Shown one piece after another: positions 40,783 to 49,961 of a stretch of DNA of 62,298 nt. A model generated the notes under the pieces. That model saw nothing but the letters and a program-made list of their open reading frames with translations, ran no database searches and was not told the DNA's origin. The translations under genes and the position numbers were made by a program. Origin of the DNA: Acidimicrobiales bacterium (GTDB lineage Bacteria; Actinomycetota; Acidimicrobiia; Acidimicrobiales; MedAcidi-G1); NCBI GenBank assembly GCA_016845305.1, contig JAERSW010000088.1, positions 1-62,298 of the forward strand. Reading direction: 5' to 3'. Each line of letters opens with the position of its first letter. The stretch's first letter is position 1.

Positions 40783-42222
40783 TCAGTCCTCCTCGGGTCC
40801 GGGGTCCGGCGCGCAGTGGGCGCCCCGACCCGGGTTGAACAGGTCGTCGGGGTCCAGCGCCGCCTTCACCCGCCGCATCATGTCCAGCTCGACGGCCGAC
40901 TTCTGGCCGGCCACCCGCTCCAGCAGCTCCTGGCCGACGCCGTGCTCGGCGCTGACCGTGCCACCCATGTCCCACGTCAGCCGGTCGATGGCCGCCTGCA
41001 CCTCGTCGACCAGCGCCGGGTCCATCCGGCTGCCCCGCTCCAGCGACGTCACGACGTACAGGTGCAGGTTCCCGTCGCCCAGGTGGCCGAACGAGTAGAC
41101 GTGGCCGGCGTCGCCGCACAGCTCGGCGGCCACCGCCTCCGCCGCCCGCTGGTACTCGGCCACCCGGTCGATGGGCACGGCGGCGTCGAACTTGGCGCCC
41201 TTGGCGTCGAAGAGCGTCTCGGGCGGCAGCTCGTCGCGCAGCACCCACAGGTTCTCCTCCTGGGCGGCGGTGTCGGCCACCACGGCGTCCAGCAGCAGCC
41301 CGGCCCCGACGGCATCGGACAGGAACGTCGCCACGGTGTCGTCCACCGGGCTCGTCCCGCTGAACCGGCCCAACAGGTACCAGTCGGACCGGGTATCGGT
41401 GGGACGCGCCACCCCGAACGACTCGATCGTCCCGGCCACCCCGGCCTCGGGCACCAGCTCGAAGGCGGTGAGGCCGGGCTGGTCCAGGGCGCACGCCCGG
41501 TCGTACAGCTCGTGGACGTGCTCGAGCTCGGCCAGCGGTGCGAAGAAGGTCCGGTGGTGGTCCTGGCGGGGATGCAGCTTCAGCACCACCCGCGTGACCA
41601 CCCCCAGCGACCCCTCGCCGCCGATGAACAGGTGCTTCAGGTCGTAGCCCGTGTTGTCCTTGCGCAGGGCCCGCAGGCCGTCGAACACCTCGCCGTCGGC
41701 CAGCACCGCCTCGAGGCCGACCACGCTGTCGCGGGTCGGGCCGTAGCGCAGCACGTTCAGGCCACCGGCGTTGGTCGACACCGCGCCGCCGACGGTGGCC
41801 GTGCCCCGCGCCCCCCAGTCCATGCCCAGCTGCCGGTCGACGGCCAGCGCGGCCTGCTGGACCTGCTCGATGGTGCAGCCGGCCTCCACGGTGATCGTGG
41901 AGCGGGCCGGGTCGACGCTCACGATGTGGGTCATCCGCGACGTCGACAGCAGGACCGACGGGCGATCCTCGGTGGGGACCGACCCGCCCGACAGCGACGT
42001 GTGGCCGCCCTGGGTGACGATGGCGACCCCGGCCGCCGCGCAGGCCCGGACCACGGCCCGCACCTCGTCGACGCTGCCCGGCCGCACGATGGCCACCGGC
42101 GTCCCCGAGAACATCCCCCGGAAGTCGACCGTCATCCCGGCGGCGTCGGCCGGATCCCGCCAACCGGACGGCCCGACGGCGTCGAGCAGCGTGGCCCGGA
42201 GGTCGTCATGGCCGCTGGTCAT
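40783..42222 (-). CDS. FAD-linked oxidase (GlcD/D-lactate dehydrogenase-like)
   Basis: A 479-residue VAO-fold flavoenzyme. The FAD-binding-4 motif QGGHTSLSGG is near residue 74. The GGAVSTNAGGLNVLRYG stretch and the C-terminal HLGDGNLHLY and EHGVG histidines are the metal and substrate sites of D-2-hydroxyacid dehydrogenases. It would oxidise a D-2-hydroxyacid such as D-lactate, glycolate or D-2-hydroxyglutarate to the oxo acid, passing electrons to quinone or ETF. ATG 42222 has TACGAT 6 nt upstream. The following aminotransferase could convert the oxo acid to an amino acid. Confidence 0.88.
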   Translation of the reverse strand: MTSGHDDLRATLLDAVGPSGWRDPADAAGMTVDFRGMFSGTPVAIVRPGSVDEVRAVVRACAAAGVAIVTQGGHTSLSGGSVPTEDRPSVLLSTSRMTHIVSVDPARSTITVEAGCTIEQVQQAALAVDRQLGMDWGARGTATVGGAVSTNAGGLNVLRYGPTRDSVVGLEAVLADGEVFDGLRALRKDNTGYDLKHLFIGGEGSLGVVTRVVLKLHPRQDHHRTFFAPLAELEHVHELYDRACALDQPGLTAFELVPEAGVAGTIESFGVARPTDTRSDWYLLGRFSGTSPVDDTVATFLSDAVGAGLLLDAVVADTAAQEENLWVLRDELPPETLFDAKGAKFDAAVPIDRVAEYQRAAEAVAAELCGDAGHVYSFGHLGDGNLHLYVVTSLERGSRMDPALVDEVQAAIDRLTWDMGGTVSAEHGVGQELLERVAGQKSAVELDMMRRVKAALDPDDLFNPGRGAHCAPDPGPEED

Positions 42223-42228
42223 CGCCGG

Positions 42229-42234
42229 ATCGTA
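42229..42234 (-). promoter_or_regulatory. -10 box TACGAT, leaderless promoter of the GlcD operon
   Basis: TACGAT, 6 nt, then ATG 42222. Confidence 0.5.
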
Positions 42235-42292
42235 TGGCAGGCTCGGGAGGCGGCCCGGACCGTGGGCCGACCGGATGCAGGAGGAGCACGCC

Positions 42293-42727
42293 ATGGGGGG
42301 CTTCCACGCCGAGGCGACCATCGACCGACCCGTTGCCGAGGTCTGGGCGGTGCTCACCGACTGGTCGGGGATCGGCCGGTGGATGGCCGGCATCGACGAG
42401 GTGCGGGCCGAGGGCCCGACGGCCGCCGGCACGACGCTCACGTTCCGGTCCCGCGGCAAGGACCGCACCTCGACCCTGCTCGAGGTGGTCGACGGCACGT
42501 CGGTGACCCTGCGGTCCACCCAGGGCGGGGTGACCGCCGACTACCGCTACGTGCTGTCGCCCGAGCCGTCGCCCGCCGGGGGCGACGCGGGCACCCGGGC
42601 CACGCTGGACGCCGAGTGCACGGCCACCGGCCTGTTCCGGCCCCTGCAGGGGATCATCGCCCGGGCCATGGCCAAGGCCGACGGCGGCCAGATGGACGCC
42701 CTGAAGGCGCTCGTCGAGTCGTCCTGA
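42293..42727 (+). CDS. SRPBCC (polyketide cyclase/START-like) protein
   Basis: A 144-residue SRPBCC-fold protein with ATIDRPVAEVWAVLTDWSGIGRWM at the N-terminus (about residues 7-30) and a long C-terminal helix, the usual layout of this hydrophobic-ligand-binding family. Its ligand is unknown. ATG 42293 is preceded by an ideal AGGAGG ribosome-binding site, which decides against the ATG at 42275. It diverges from the GlcD-like gene. Confidence 0.75.
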   Translation: MGGFHAEATIDRPVAEVWAVLTDWSGIGRWMAGIDEVRAEGPTAAGTTLTFRSRGKDRTSTLLEVVDGTSVTLRSTQGGVTADYRYVLSPEPSPAGGDAGTRATLDAECTATGLFRPLQGIIARAMAKADGGQMDALKALVESS

Positions 42728-42764
42728 GACGGGCCGGGATCCGGCGCCCCCCTCCCGGGGGCAG

Positions 42765-42822
42765 CCCGACGCCCGGGGGCAGCCCTACACCCAGGGGCAG
42801 CCCTACACCCAGGGGCAATTCG
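42765..42822. repeat. 18-bp tandem repeats spanning the DAO-gene stop codon
   Basis: On the minus strand the unit CTGCCCCTGGGTGTAGGG occurs twice exactly, then decays to two diverged units (CCCGGGCGTCGG and CCCGGGAGG variants). The first copy encodes the last residues Cys-Pro-Trp-Val and the TAG stop of the upstream gene. Confidence 0.65.
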
Positions 42823-44266
42823 AGTTGCGGTCGCCGAAGGTGGTGCCGTCGGCGTACCGGCCGAACGTGAACGGCCGCAGTTCCTCGGGCTTCTCGCCGT
42901 GGACGAGCATCGACGCCGTCAGCTTGCCGACGCCGATCATCTTGAACCCGTGGTTCGAGTCCGCGATCACGAAGGCGTTGTCGGTCACGTGGTCGAAGAT
43001 CGGCACGTTGTCCGGGGTGAAGGCACCGATGCCGCCGTTCCGGCGCTGCTTGTAGTACGGCTCGAGGTCCTCGAAGCGTTCGAACAGCATCCCCAGGGTG
43101 CGGCAGTAGTACTCGGGGAACCAGTCGTCGGCCTGGTAGTCGTCGTTGAGGTGGCCGTACGGGTCGGCGCTGGCCTCCGGACCCATCTTGATGGGGATGG
43201 TGCCGCCCTGCAGGCCCGGCGCACCGACCCGCTCGGCGGCGTACCGGGTGTACGTGTACACGTGGTCCTGGATCATCTCGCCGTCGCGGCCGTACACCGG
43301 CGTGTCCATCAACTCGACGTGGAGGACCGGGGCGTCCTTCCCGTCGGCGGTGCGGTAGTCGACGCCCGGCGGCAGGAAGACCTCGCCCTCCAGCAGGCGC
43401 CAGTACGTCCACATGTCCATGCCGTGCTCGACGTGGCCGTCCGGGTAGTGGACGTCCAGCGTCGACGGGCCGCCCAGCCACTCCCAGTGCTTCGGCGTCC
43501 AGGCGCCGGCGCCGACGACCACCTCGTCGCACTGGATTCGACCGGCCGTGGTCTCCACGGCGGCCACCGAACCCGAGGCGTCGAGGTCGTAGCCGGTGAC
43601 GGCCACGCCGTAGCAGCGCTGCACCCCCCACTGGCGGGCCTTCTGGTCGAGGCCCCACATCACCATGTGGGTGCCGGCGTACCCGGAGCGGTGCTCGTGG
43701 AGGACCACGTCACAGTTGTCGGTCTTGAAGTCGGGCCACAGGCCCTTGAGGAAGCGGTGGGCGTCGTCGCCGGTGTAGAGGTCCGACGGGTAGCCGCTGG
43801 CCACCTGCGACTCGTTGAGGCGCACGTAGTCCTCGGCCTGGTTGGCCTCGCCGATCGACACGTAGCCGACCTGCTGGAAGCCGAAGTTGATCGGGTCGGA
43901 CTCCCACACCTCGACGCTGGCCCGCAGGATGGCGTGCAGCGGACCGGTCATGTACAGGTTGCGGACGCAACCGCAGGCCAGGCCGGTGGCCCCGGCGCCC
44001 GGGCCGGCCTTGTCGATGAGCACCACGTCGCTGCCCGAGCCCTTGCCGGTGCGCTCGAGCTCCATGGCCAGGTGGTACGCCGTCGACAGGCCGTGGATGC
44101 CGGCGCCGACGACCACGTAGCGGGCCGAGGCGGGCAGCGGGTCGGCGTCGTTGACGGGCACGACCGGCGGGTTCTGCAGCACGCCGTCGACCAGCGACGG
44201 GGCCGGCCGGTCCATGAACGGGTACCACTGGTTCTGGCCCTCGGTGGGCCGGCCGATGTTCGTCAA
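42803..44266 (-). CDS. FAD-dependent oxidoreductase (DAO superfamily)
   Basis: A 487-residue flavoprotein. A Pro-rich N-terminal 45 residues precede the FAD motif VVVGAGIHGLSTAYHLA, then VVLIDKAGPGAGATGLACGCVRN, in which a His/Cys-like position may carry covalent flavin in related sarcosine-type oxidases; I cannot confirm this. The C-terminal GIGAFTPDNVPIFDHV is typical of the group. It probably oxidises an N-methyl or alpha amine. The start is TTG 44266, with CAGGAG 7 nt upstream. Unusual: the last codons and stop lie in an 18-bp tandem repeat. Confidence 0.8.
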   Translation of the reverse strand: MTNIGRPTEGQNQWYPFMDRPAPSLVDGVLQNPPVVPVNDADPLPASARYVVVGAGIHGLSTAYHLAMELERTGKGSGSDVVLIDKAGPGAGATGLACGCVRNLYMTGPLHAILRASVEVWESDPINFGFQQVGYVSIGEANQAEDYVRLNESQVASGYPSDLYTGDDAHRFLKGLWPDFKTDNCDVVLHEHRSGYAGTHMVMWGLDQKARQWGVQRCYGVAVTGYDLDASGSVAAVETTAGRIQCDEVVVGAGAWTPKHWEWLGGPSTLDVHYPDGHVEHGMDMWTYWRLLEGEVFLPPGVDYRTADGKDAPVLHVELMDTPVYGRDGEMIQDHVYTYTRYAAERVGAPGLQGGTIPIKMGPEASADPYGHLNDDYQADDWFPEYYCRTLGMLFERFEDLEPYYKQRRNGGIGAFTPDNVPIFDHVTDNAFVIADSNHGFKMIGVGKLTASMLVHGEKPEELRPFTFGRYADGTTFGDRNSNCPWV

Positions 44267-44399
44267 CGGACGCTCCTGGGTGCTCGGGCGGGCGACGGTG
44301 CCCGCGACCGCGGAAGTCTGCCCGATGACGGGGACCGGTCGACAGGGGCCGAACGATCTTTTCCGGGGCCCGGCGCCCCGCCGGTGACCGGCCGGTCGC

Positions 44400-45182
44400 T
44401 CAGCCGGTGCCGTAGACGGCGCCGCCGTCGACCTTCAGCACCGAGCCGGTGGTGAACGAGGCCGCGTCGGACGCCAGGTAGAGGGCCGCGCCCACGATCT
44501 CGTCGGCCTCGCCGGCCCGCTGCAGGGCGAGGCGCTGGCGGAACCCCTCATGGGCGCTGTCGGGCCAGTGGGCGGCGATGTCGGTCAGGAACGGTCCGGG
44601 CTGCAGGCAGTTGACCCGCACGGTGGGCCCGTAGGCCCGGGCGAACGACTCGGTCAGCGAGTGCACGCCGGCCTTGGCCGCCCCGTAGATGGCCTCGACC
44701 GGCGTGGGCGCCGATGCCGAGATGGAGCTCACGTTGATGATCGACCCACCACCGTCGGCCACCATGCGGGCGCCGAAGGCGGCCGACAGGCGGAACGTGC
44801 CCCGCAGGTTGGTGGCCATCGTCTTGTCGAACAGCTCCGGGGTGACCTCGGCCAGCGACGGGTACAGCGGCGAGCTGCCGGCGTTGTTGACGAGCACGTC
44901 GCAGCGGCCGAACTCGGCGTAGGTGGCCTCGACGAGGGCGTCGCACTGGTCCCAGTCGCCGACGTGGCAGGCCACCGGCAACGCCCTCCGGCCGGTCGCC
45001 TCGACGACCTCGGCGGCCATGGCCTCGCACGACGCCACCTTGCGGCTGGCCACGACCACGTCGGCGCCGCACCGGGCGAACGCCTCGACCATGGCCCGCC
45101 CCAGTCCGCGGCTGCCGCCGGTGACCACGACGACCCGGTCGGTGAAGTCGGCCAGGCGGTCCTCGGGGGTGGGCGTCGACAC
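44400..45182 (-). CDS. Short-chain dehydrogenase/reductase
   Basis: A 260-residue classical SDR with TGGSRGLG, NNAGS, SS in INVSSIS and catalytic YGAAK. A Cys-containing SRKVASCEAMAAE after beta-2 suggests NADP preference through the Arg-Lys pair. I start at GTG 45182, which has CAGAAT 7 nt upstream, rather than the ATG at 45230 that would overlap the divergent P450 gene. A typical FabG-like ketoreductase; substrate unknown. Confidence 0.85.
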   Translation of the reverse strand: MSTPTPEDRLADFTDRVVVVTGGSRGLGRAMVEAFARCGADVVVASRKVASCEAMAAEVVEATGRRALPVACHVGDWDQCDALVEATYAEFGRCDVLVNNAGSSPLYPSLAEVTPELFDKTMATNLRGTFRLSAAFGARMVADGGGSIINVSSISASAPTPVEAIYGAAKAGVHSLTESFARAYGPTVRVNCLQPGPFLTDIAAHWPDSAHEGFRQRLALQRAGEADEIVGAALYLASDAASFTTGSVLKVDGGAVYGTG

Positions 45183-45189
45183 GGCGTCG

Positions 45190-45211
45190 ATTCTGGCAGG
45201 CCCCCTAGGGT
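45190..45211. promoter_or_regulatory. Divergent leaderless promoters of SDR and P450
   Basis: CAGAAT (minus, 45190-45195) is 7 nt from the SDR GTG, and TAGGGT (plus, 45206-45211) is 6 nt from the P450 ATG. The two starts are only 35 bp apart, so the promoters overlap and probably share control. Confidence 0.5.
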
Positions 45212-45217
45212 GCCCCC

Positions 45218-46489
45218 ATGGCCGGGACACCCGACGGCGACCGGTTCCCCAGGGTCGCCGACCACGTCGACGTCGACCTGTGGGACCCGGCCAACTTCGC
45301 CGCCGGCATGCCCGACGATGCCTTCACGACGCTTCGCCGGGATGCCCCCGTGGCGTGGCACGACGAGCGTCCACGCCGCGAGGGCGGCCATGCCGGCCCC
45401 GGGTTCTGGTGCATCACCACCCATGCGGACGTCCAGGCCGTGTCCATGCAGCCGGAGACGTTCTCGTCGTGGTTGGGGGGCTTCACCGGTGCCGACATCG
45501 GTGGACCGGTCCTCGACGAGACCCGCCTGAACCTGATGGGCATGGACCCGCCCGACCACACCGCCTTCCGGGCCTCGATCCGCGCCCCCTTCGGGCCGCG
45601 GGTCACCCGGGACCTGGGGGAGGTGGTCCGGGGCTTCGCATCGACCATCGTCGACGACGTCGCCCCGCTCGGCGAGGTCGACTTCGTCGAGTCGATCGCG
45701 TCGGAGCTCCCCCTGCGGGTCCTGTCGCACCTCCTCGGCGTGGACGAGGCCGACCGGCGCCTCTTCCACGACTGGTCGAACCGGATCGTCGGCAACCACG
45801 ATCCCGAGTTCGGAGGCTCGGTGGCCGACTTCCTGGCCGCCAAGGACGAGCTCTTCGCCTACGGCCTCCGGGTCATCGCCGAGAAGCGGGCACGACCCGA
45901 CCACGGGCTGGTCTCGACGTTCGTGGCCAGCGAGGTCGACGGCGTTCCCCTCGACGACGAGCAGTTGATCCTGCTGTGGTTCCTCCTGCTCATCGCCGGA
46001 AACGAGACCACCCGGTCATCGCTCACCGGAGCCATGGAGATGCTGTCGGCCCACCCCGACCAGCGGGCCTGGCTGATGGACGACCTCGACGCCCGCCTCC
46101 CCGGCTTCGTCGAGGAGTCGCTGCGGTGCACCAACCCGGTCCTGCACTTCCGCCGCACCGCCACGGTCGACGTCGATCTGAACGGCGCCCGGATCCGGGC
46201 GGGTGACAAGGTCATCCTCTGGTACCCGTCCGCCAACCGCGACCAGGCGGTCTTCGACCGGCCGTTCGCATTCGACCCGACGCGAGAGCCCAACCACCAC
46301 GTGTCGTTCGGCTTCGGTCCACACTTCTGCCTCGGCGCACGGGTGGGTCGCCTCCAGATCGTCGTCATGCTGCGCGAGCTGCTGACCCGGTTGCCCGACG
46401 TCGAGGTGTCGGTCCCCGCCCGACGGGCCCACTCGACGTTCCTGAACAGCCCCAAGTCGCTCGGCGTGCGCTTCACGCCGGTCCCATGA
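45218..46489 (+). CDS. Cytochrome P450
   Basis: A 423-residue soluble bacterial P450. The I-helix oxygen-binding motif is AGNETTR, the K-helix ExxR is EESLR, and the heme ligand is Cys371 in FGFGPHFCLGA. The overall pattern resembles actinobacterial CYP125/CYP142-like enzymes but I do not assign a subfamily. No ferredoxin gene is adjacent, so it relies on an electron partner elsewhere. ATG 45218 has TAGGGT 6 nt upstream. Confidence 0.93.
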   Translation: MAGTPDGDRFPRVADHVDVDLWDPANFAAGMPDDAFTTLRRDAPVAWHDERPRREGGHAGPGFWCITTHADVQAVSMQPETFSSWLGGFTGADIGGPVLDETRLNLMGMDPPDHTAFRASIRAPFGPRVTRDLGEVVRGFASTIVDDVAPLGEVDFVESIASELPLRVLSHLLGVDEADRRLFHDWSNRIVGNHDPEFGGSVADFLAAKDELFAYGLRVIAEKRARPDHGLVSTFVASEVDGVPLDDEQLILLWFLLLIAGNETTRSSLTGAMEMLSAHPDQRAWLMDDLDARLPGFVEESLRCTNPVLHFRRTATVDVDLNGARIRAGDKVILWYPSANRDQAVFDRPFAFDPTREPNHHVSFGFGPHFCLGARVGRLQIVVMLRELLTRLPDVEVSVPARRAHSTFLNSPKSLGVRFTPVP

Positions 46490-46523
46490 GGCCGGGACCG
46501 TGAAACGGGGATCAGGAGATGCG

Positions 46524-47078
46524 ATGACCGACGGCCGTGCCGAGGACCCGCCCTTCCGGACACGGGGCATCAACCACCTGGCGCTGGTGTGCCGGGACAT
46601 GGCGGCCACCGTGGCCTTCTACGAGGGCGTGCTCGGCATGCCACTGGTCAAGACCATCCAGTTGGGTGGCGGGGCCGGCCAGCACTTCTTCTTCGACTGC
46701 GGCAACGGCGACGCCATCGCCTTCTTCTGGTTCCCCGAGGCACCACCGGCCGCCCCCGGGGTGGCCATGCCGGCCGCCATGCCCGGCGAGGGCGACTTCC
46801 GCACGGCCCACGGGTCGATGAACCACGTGGCGTTCGACGTCGCCCCCGAGGCCATCGACGGCTACGTGGAGCGGCTGCGGTCCGCCGGGGTCGAGTGCAC
46901 CGAGGTCATGAACCATGACGACTCCGAGTGGGGCGTGGCCGCCACCGATGGTCCCGGCGTGTTCGTGCGGTCGATCTACTTCCGGGATCCCGACGGCATC
47001 CAGCTGGAGTTCGCCGCCTGGACCCGCGCCCTGGGCCCCGCCGACGTGGGCCACGAGCCCGCCCGCGCCGCCGACTGA
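46524..47078 (+). CDS. VOC-family (glyoxalase/dioxygenase-like) protein
   Basis: A 184-residue vicinal-oxygen-chelate protein. GINHLALVCRDMAATVAFYEGVLGM opens the first beta-alpha-beta module (about residues 15-39), MNHVAFDVAPE begins the second, and IYFRDPDGIQLEFAAW carries the usual C-terminal Glu ligand. His in NHLAL, His in MNHVAF and Glu in LEFAAW could bind one metal. Isomerase, lyase and dioxygenase roles are all open. ATG 46524 has TCAGGAGAT upstream. It follows the P450 by 34 bp and is probably co-transcribed. Confidence 0.75.
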   Translation: MTDGRAEDPPFRTRGINHLALVCRDMAATVAFYEGVLGMPLVKTIQLGGGAGQHFFFDCGNGDAIAFFWFPEAPPAAPGVAMPAAMPGEGDFRTAHGSMNHVAFDVAPEAIDGYVERLRSAGVECTEVMNHDDSEWGVAATDGPGVFVRSIYFRDPDGIQLEFAAWTRALGPADVGHEPARAAD

Positions 47079-47101
47079 CCGGACCACCGATTGACCGGAC
47101 C
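47076..47101. repeat. Direct repeat TGACCGGACC at the VOC-gene stop
   Basis: TGACCGGACC occurs at 47076-47085 and 47092-47101, a 16-bp period. The first copy begins with the TGA stop codon of the VOC gene. Confidence 0.5.
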
Positions 47102-47142
47102 CGTTCGCCGGTTCCGTCGGCGGGGTGCCTCAGCGTCCGAAC

Positions 47143-48948
47143 TCAGCGCCCGAAGAGGACGTGGAGGATCCCGAAGTGCCCGGCGTCGAGCGTCGAGCCC
47201 TCGGGACCCAGGTCGACGTCCACGGCGTTCGGGTACCAGGCGCCGACGTCCCGGTCGATGCCCACCGCGCCGAGCTCGACGAGGCCGCTGCGCCGCACGT
47301 CGCGGACCACGGCCGCCAGGTGGTCATCGAGGTAGCCGGGCCGGTTGTGCAGGTGCGTGGCCGAGTCCATGGGTGCGCCGTCGGAGACCACCACCAGCAG
47401 TCGCCGCGACTCCGGGCGGGCGGCGAGACGGGCGGCGGCCCACGCCACGGCCTCGCCGTCGAGGCCCTCGCGGTAGTGGCGGGTCTCGAGCAGGGCGGCC
47501 AGCGAACGCCGCGACCGTCGCCACGGGGTGTCGGCGTCCTTGAACACGACGTGGCAGGCCTCGTTGAGCCGACCCGGTTCCGGCGGGCTCCCGGCCCGCC
47601 GCCAGTCGGCCATGGCCCGACCGCCGTTCCATCCGCCGGTGGTGAAGCCCAGCACCTCGCTGGCCACCCCGGCCAGGTCCAGCGCCCGGCAGAACACGTC
47701 GACGAGCACGGCCACCGACTCGTAGCGCTGGGCCTTCATCGACCCCGACGTGTCGACGAGGAAGCCGACCACGGCATCGCAGGCCACCTCGTGGCGGGCG
47801 CGGCGGAACACGTGCGGCGTGCCCGAGCCGTCGCGGAAGGCCTGCCGGTCGGCGGCGGGGCGGGCCAGCTGGGCCAGGCGCCGGCCGTCGACCACGCCGC
47901 TGTCCACCTCGAACTCCCACCCGTCGACCACCGGGGCACCGAGCAGGTGGCGGAGCCGCAGGGCGAGGCGGCCGGGGCTGGTGGACTGGGCCCGGACCAG
48001 CTCGTCGAGGGTGGCCCGGTGCCGGTCCAGCACCGCCGGTCGGGCCAGGTCGGTGCCGACGCGCTCGACGTCGTGGGCCCGGGTGAACGCCCGGTAGTCG
48101 CCGTGGCCGTCGACGTCAGACCCCGAGGCGAGGGCGTCGACGGCGGGGGCGAACAGGTCGCGGTCGGACTCGTGGCCGAACCGGTCGTCGGCCTCGTCGT
48201 CCACCCACTCGACGGGCACGAGGATCCGGTGGCGGTCCCGGTCGACGACGGCCTCCTGCTCGGCGGCGTCGCCGACCATGGCGGCCACCACGCCGGCCAA
48301 CTCGAGGGCGTGCACCGCGAACGCCGCCTGGTCGTCGATGGTGTGGCGCAGCTCGCGCAGGGCGTGGCCGACGTGCGGGTTGAGGTTGCCCCGGGTGACC
48401 TCGGTGATGGCGTCCACCTCCTCGTCGATGACGGGACGCACCAGCCGGGACCGGACCATGTGGGTGACGGTGTAGACGAGGGTGCCGAGGCCGCTCTCCT
48501 GGATCCGCTCGGCACGGGCCTGGCGACACCAGGCGTCGAAGGCCCGGTCCAGGTTGCGCGTCAGGCCGACCAGGCCGGGCTCGTCGCGGACGGCCAGCGC
48601 CTCGCACCGCAGCTGTTCGCACAGGTCGAACACGATGCGGGCCACGGGCGCCTCGGGGCTGAGCCGACGGTGGAGGGCCGCGTCGCTGGTCCGCAGCAGC
48701 AGGCCGAGGGCATCGACCACGCCGCGGCTGCGCGCCAGGGTCGTGGCACCGACGTCGGGGGTGAGGTACGGGGTGGCCATGGCCACGGCCCGCCCGTCGA
48801 CGCGCAGGCGGCGTCCCCGCAGCTCCGCGGTGGGGGTGCGTCCGACGGCCCGCAGGGCGGCGGCGCCGTGGCGCTCGAGGAGGCGCCGACGGACCCGGGG
48901 GTCAGCCGTCGGCGCGTCCACCGCTCGACCCGCTGCCGGCACCGTCAT
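47143..48948 (-). CDS. cobT: CobT-like VWA-domain subunit of aerobic cobaltochelatase
   Basis: A 601-residue protein of the CobT family. The N-terminal half carries the conserved [21 protein letters not shown]; the C-terminal von Willebrand A domain has the metal-ion-dependent adhesion motif DTSGSM near residue 410 and a later DGAPMDSAT. The acidic low-complexity linker of Pseudomonas CobT is reduced. CobT works with the AAA+ CobS to drive CobN insertion of cobalt into hydrogenobyrinate diamide. The gene overlaps cobS by 47 bp. No cobN or other cob gene is nearby, so a different VWA/MoxR chaperone role is possible. Confidence 0.8.
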   Translation of the reverse strand: MTVPAAGRAVDAPTADPRVRRRLLERHGAAALRAVGRTPTAELRGRRLRVDGRAVAMATPYLTPDVGATTLARSRGVVDALGLLLRTSDAALHRRLSPEAPVARIVFDLCEQLRCEALAVRDEPGLVGLTRNLDRAFDAWCRQARAERIQESGLGTLVYTVTHMVRSRLVRPVIDEEVDAITEVTRGNLNPHVGHALRELRHTIDDQAAFAVHALELAGVVAAMVGDAAEQEAVVDRDRHRILVPVEWVDDEADDRFGHESDRDLFAPAVDALASGSDVDGHGDYRAFTRAHDVERVGTDLARPAVLDRHRATLDELVRAQSTSPGRLALRLRHLLGAPVVDGWEFEVDSGVVDGRRLAQLARPAADRQAFRDGSGTPHVFRRARHEVACDAVVGFLVDTSGSMKAQRYESVAVLVDVFCRALDLAGVASEVLGFTTGGWNGGRAMADWRRAGSPPEPGRLNEACHVVFKDADTPWRRSRRSLAALLETRHYREGLDGEAVAWAAARLAARPESRRLLVVVSDGAPMDSATHLHNRPGYLDDHLAAVVRDVRRSGLVELGAVGIDRDVGAWYPNAVDVDLGPEGSTLDAGHFGILHVLFGR

Positions 48949-49930
48949 CGGGGTCGGCGTGGGCGATCGAGTCGTCCAGCTCGACGTCGAAGGCCCGCTG
49001 GAACAGCTCGGCCACCAGCGAGCGCTCGGCGTCGTCGCACTTGTTGAGGAACGACAGCCGGAAGGCCCGGGCCACGTCCTCGAAGACCTCGAGGTTCTCG
49101 GCCCACGAGATCACCGTCCGCGGCGACATGACCGTCGACAGGTCGCCGGCGGCGAAGCCGGCCCGGGTCAGGTTGGCCACGGCCACCATGCGGTCGACGA
49201 CGTCCGCACCGTCGGCCCGTGCCGCCAGCTCGGGCACGCGGCCGAGCACGATCGACGCCTCGACGTCGGGGGCCAGGTAGTCGAGGCGGGTGACCACGTT
49301 CCAGCGGTCCACCTGGGCGTGGTTCAGCAGCTGCGTGCCCCGGTACAGGCCGGTCAGGTCGCCGAGCCCGACGGTGTTGGCCGTGGCGAACAGGCGGAAC
49401 GACGGGTGCGGGTCGAGCACCCGGTTCTGGTCCAGCAGGGTGAACCGGCCGTCGCGTTCCAGCACCCGGTTGATGACGAACATGACGTCGGGGCGGCCGG
49501 CGTCGTACTCGTCGAAGACCAGGGCGCACGGCCGCTGCAGGGCCCACGGGAGGATGCCCTCGCGGAACTCGGTGACCTGGTGGTCGTCGCGCACCACGAC
49601 GGCATCGCGGCCCACGAGGTCCATGCGGGTGACGTGTCCGTCGAGGTTGACGCGGACGCACGGCCAGTTGAGGCGGGCCGCCACCTGCTCGACGTGGGTC
49701 GTCTTGCCGGTGCCGTGGAAGCCCTGGACCAGCACCCGACGGTTGCGGGCGAAGCCGGACAGGACGGCGAGGGTGACGTCCGGGTCGAAGACGTAGGCGT
49801 CGTCGACCTCGGGGACGTGGTCGTCGCGGACCGAGAACGCGGGGACGGACAGGCGCGACGCGAAGCCGAAGGCCTCGGCGACGTCGACCGTCGCGTCCGG
49901 ATGCTCGGGCAGGTCGCCCAGGCCGGTCAT
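48902..49930 (-). CDS. cobS: CobS-like AAA+ ATPase of aerobic cobaltochelatase
   Basis: A 342-residue AAA+ ATPase with a P-loop [10 protein letters not shown] near residue 70, Walker [16 protein letters not shown], and sensor [10 protein letters not shown]. The N-terminal [22 protein letters not shown] is CobS-typical. It should form the motor ring of the cobaltochelatase with CobT. It ends 47 bp inside cobT and begins 31 bp after xsc stops. A cobalamin link would suit the MttB-type corrinoid chemistry elsewhere in the window (inference). Confidence 0.85.
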   Translation of the reverse strand: MTGLGDLPEHPDATVDVAEAFGFASRLSVPAFSVRDDHVPEVDDAYVFDPDVTLAVLSGFARNRRVLVQGFHGTGKTTHVEQVAARLNWPCVRVNLDGHVTRMDLVGRDAVVVRDDHQVTEFREGILPWALQRPCALVFDEYDAGRPDVMFVINRVLERDGRFTLLDQNRVLDPHPSFRLFATANTVGLGDLTGLYRGTQLLNHAQVDRWNVVTRLDYLAPDVEASIVLGRVPELAARADGADVVDRMVAVANLTRAGFAAGDLSTVMSPRTVISWAENLEVFEDVARAFRLSFLNKCDDAERSLVAELFQRAFDVELDDSIAHADPDDGAGSGSSGGRADG

Positions 49931-49961
49931 CCTGCTACGCGCTCGTCAGGCCGTCCGGGGC

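Noticed and set aside
42803-44266. Assignment as sarcosine or dimethylglycine oxidase
   Set aside because: The DAO fold is clear, but there is no folate-binding domain and no decisive substrate residue, so only the superfamily is given.
44267-44399. Terminator in the gap between the DAO-type gene and the SDR
   Set aside because: A 6-bp stem with a 5-nt loop (CGGGGC/GCCCCG) exists but the T-run is on the wrong side for the minus-strand transcript; nothing else is seen in this gap.
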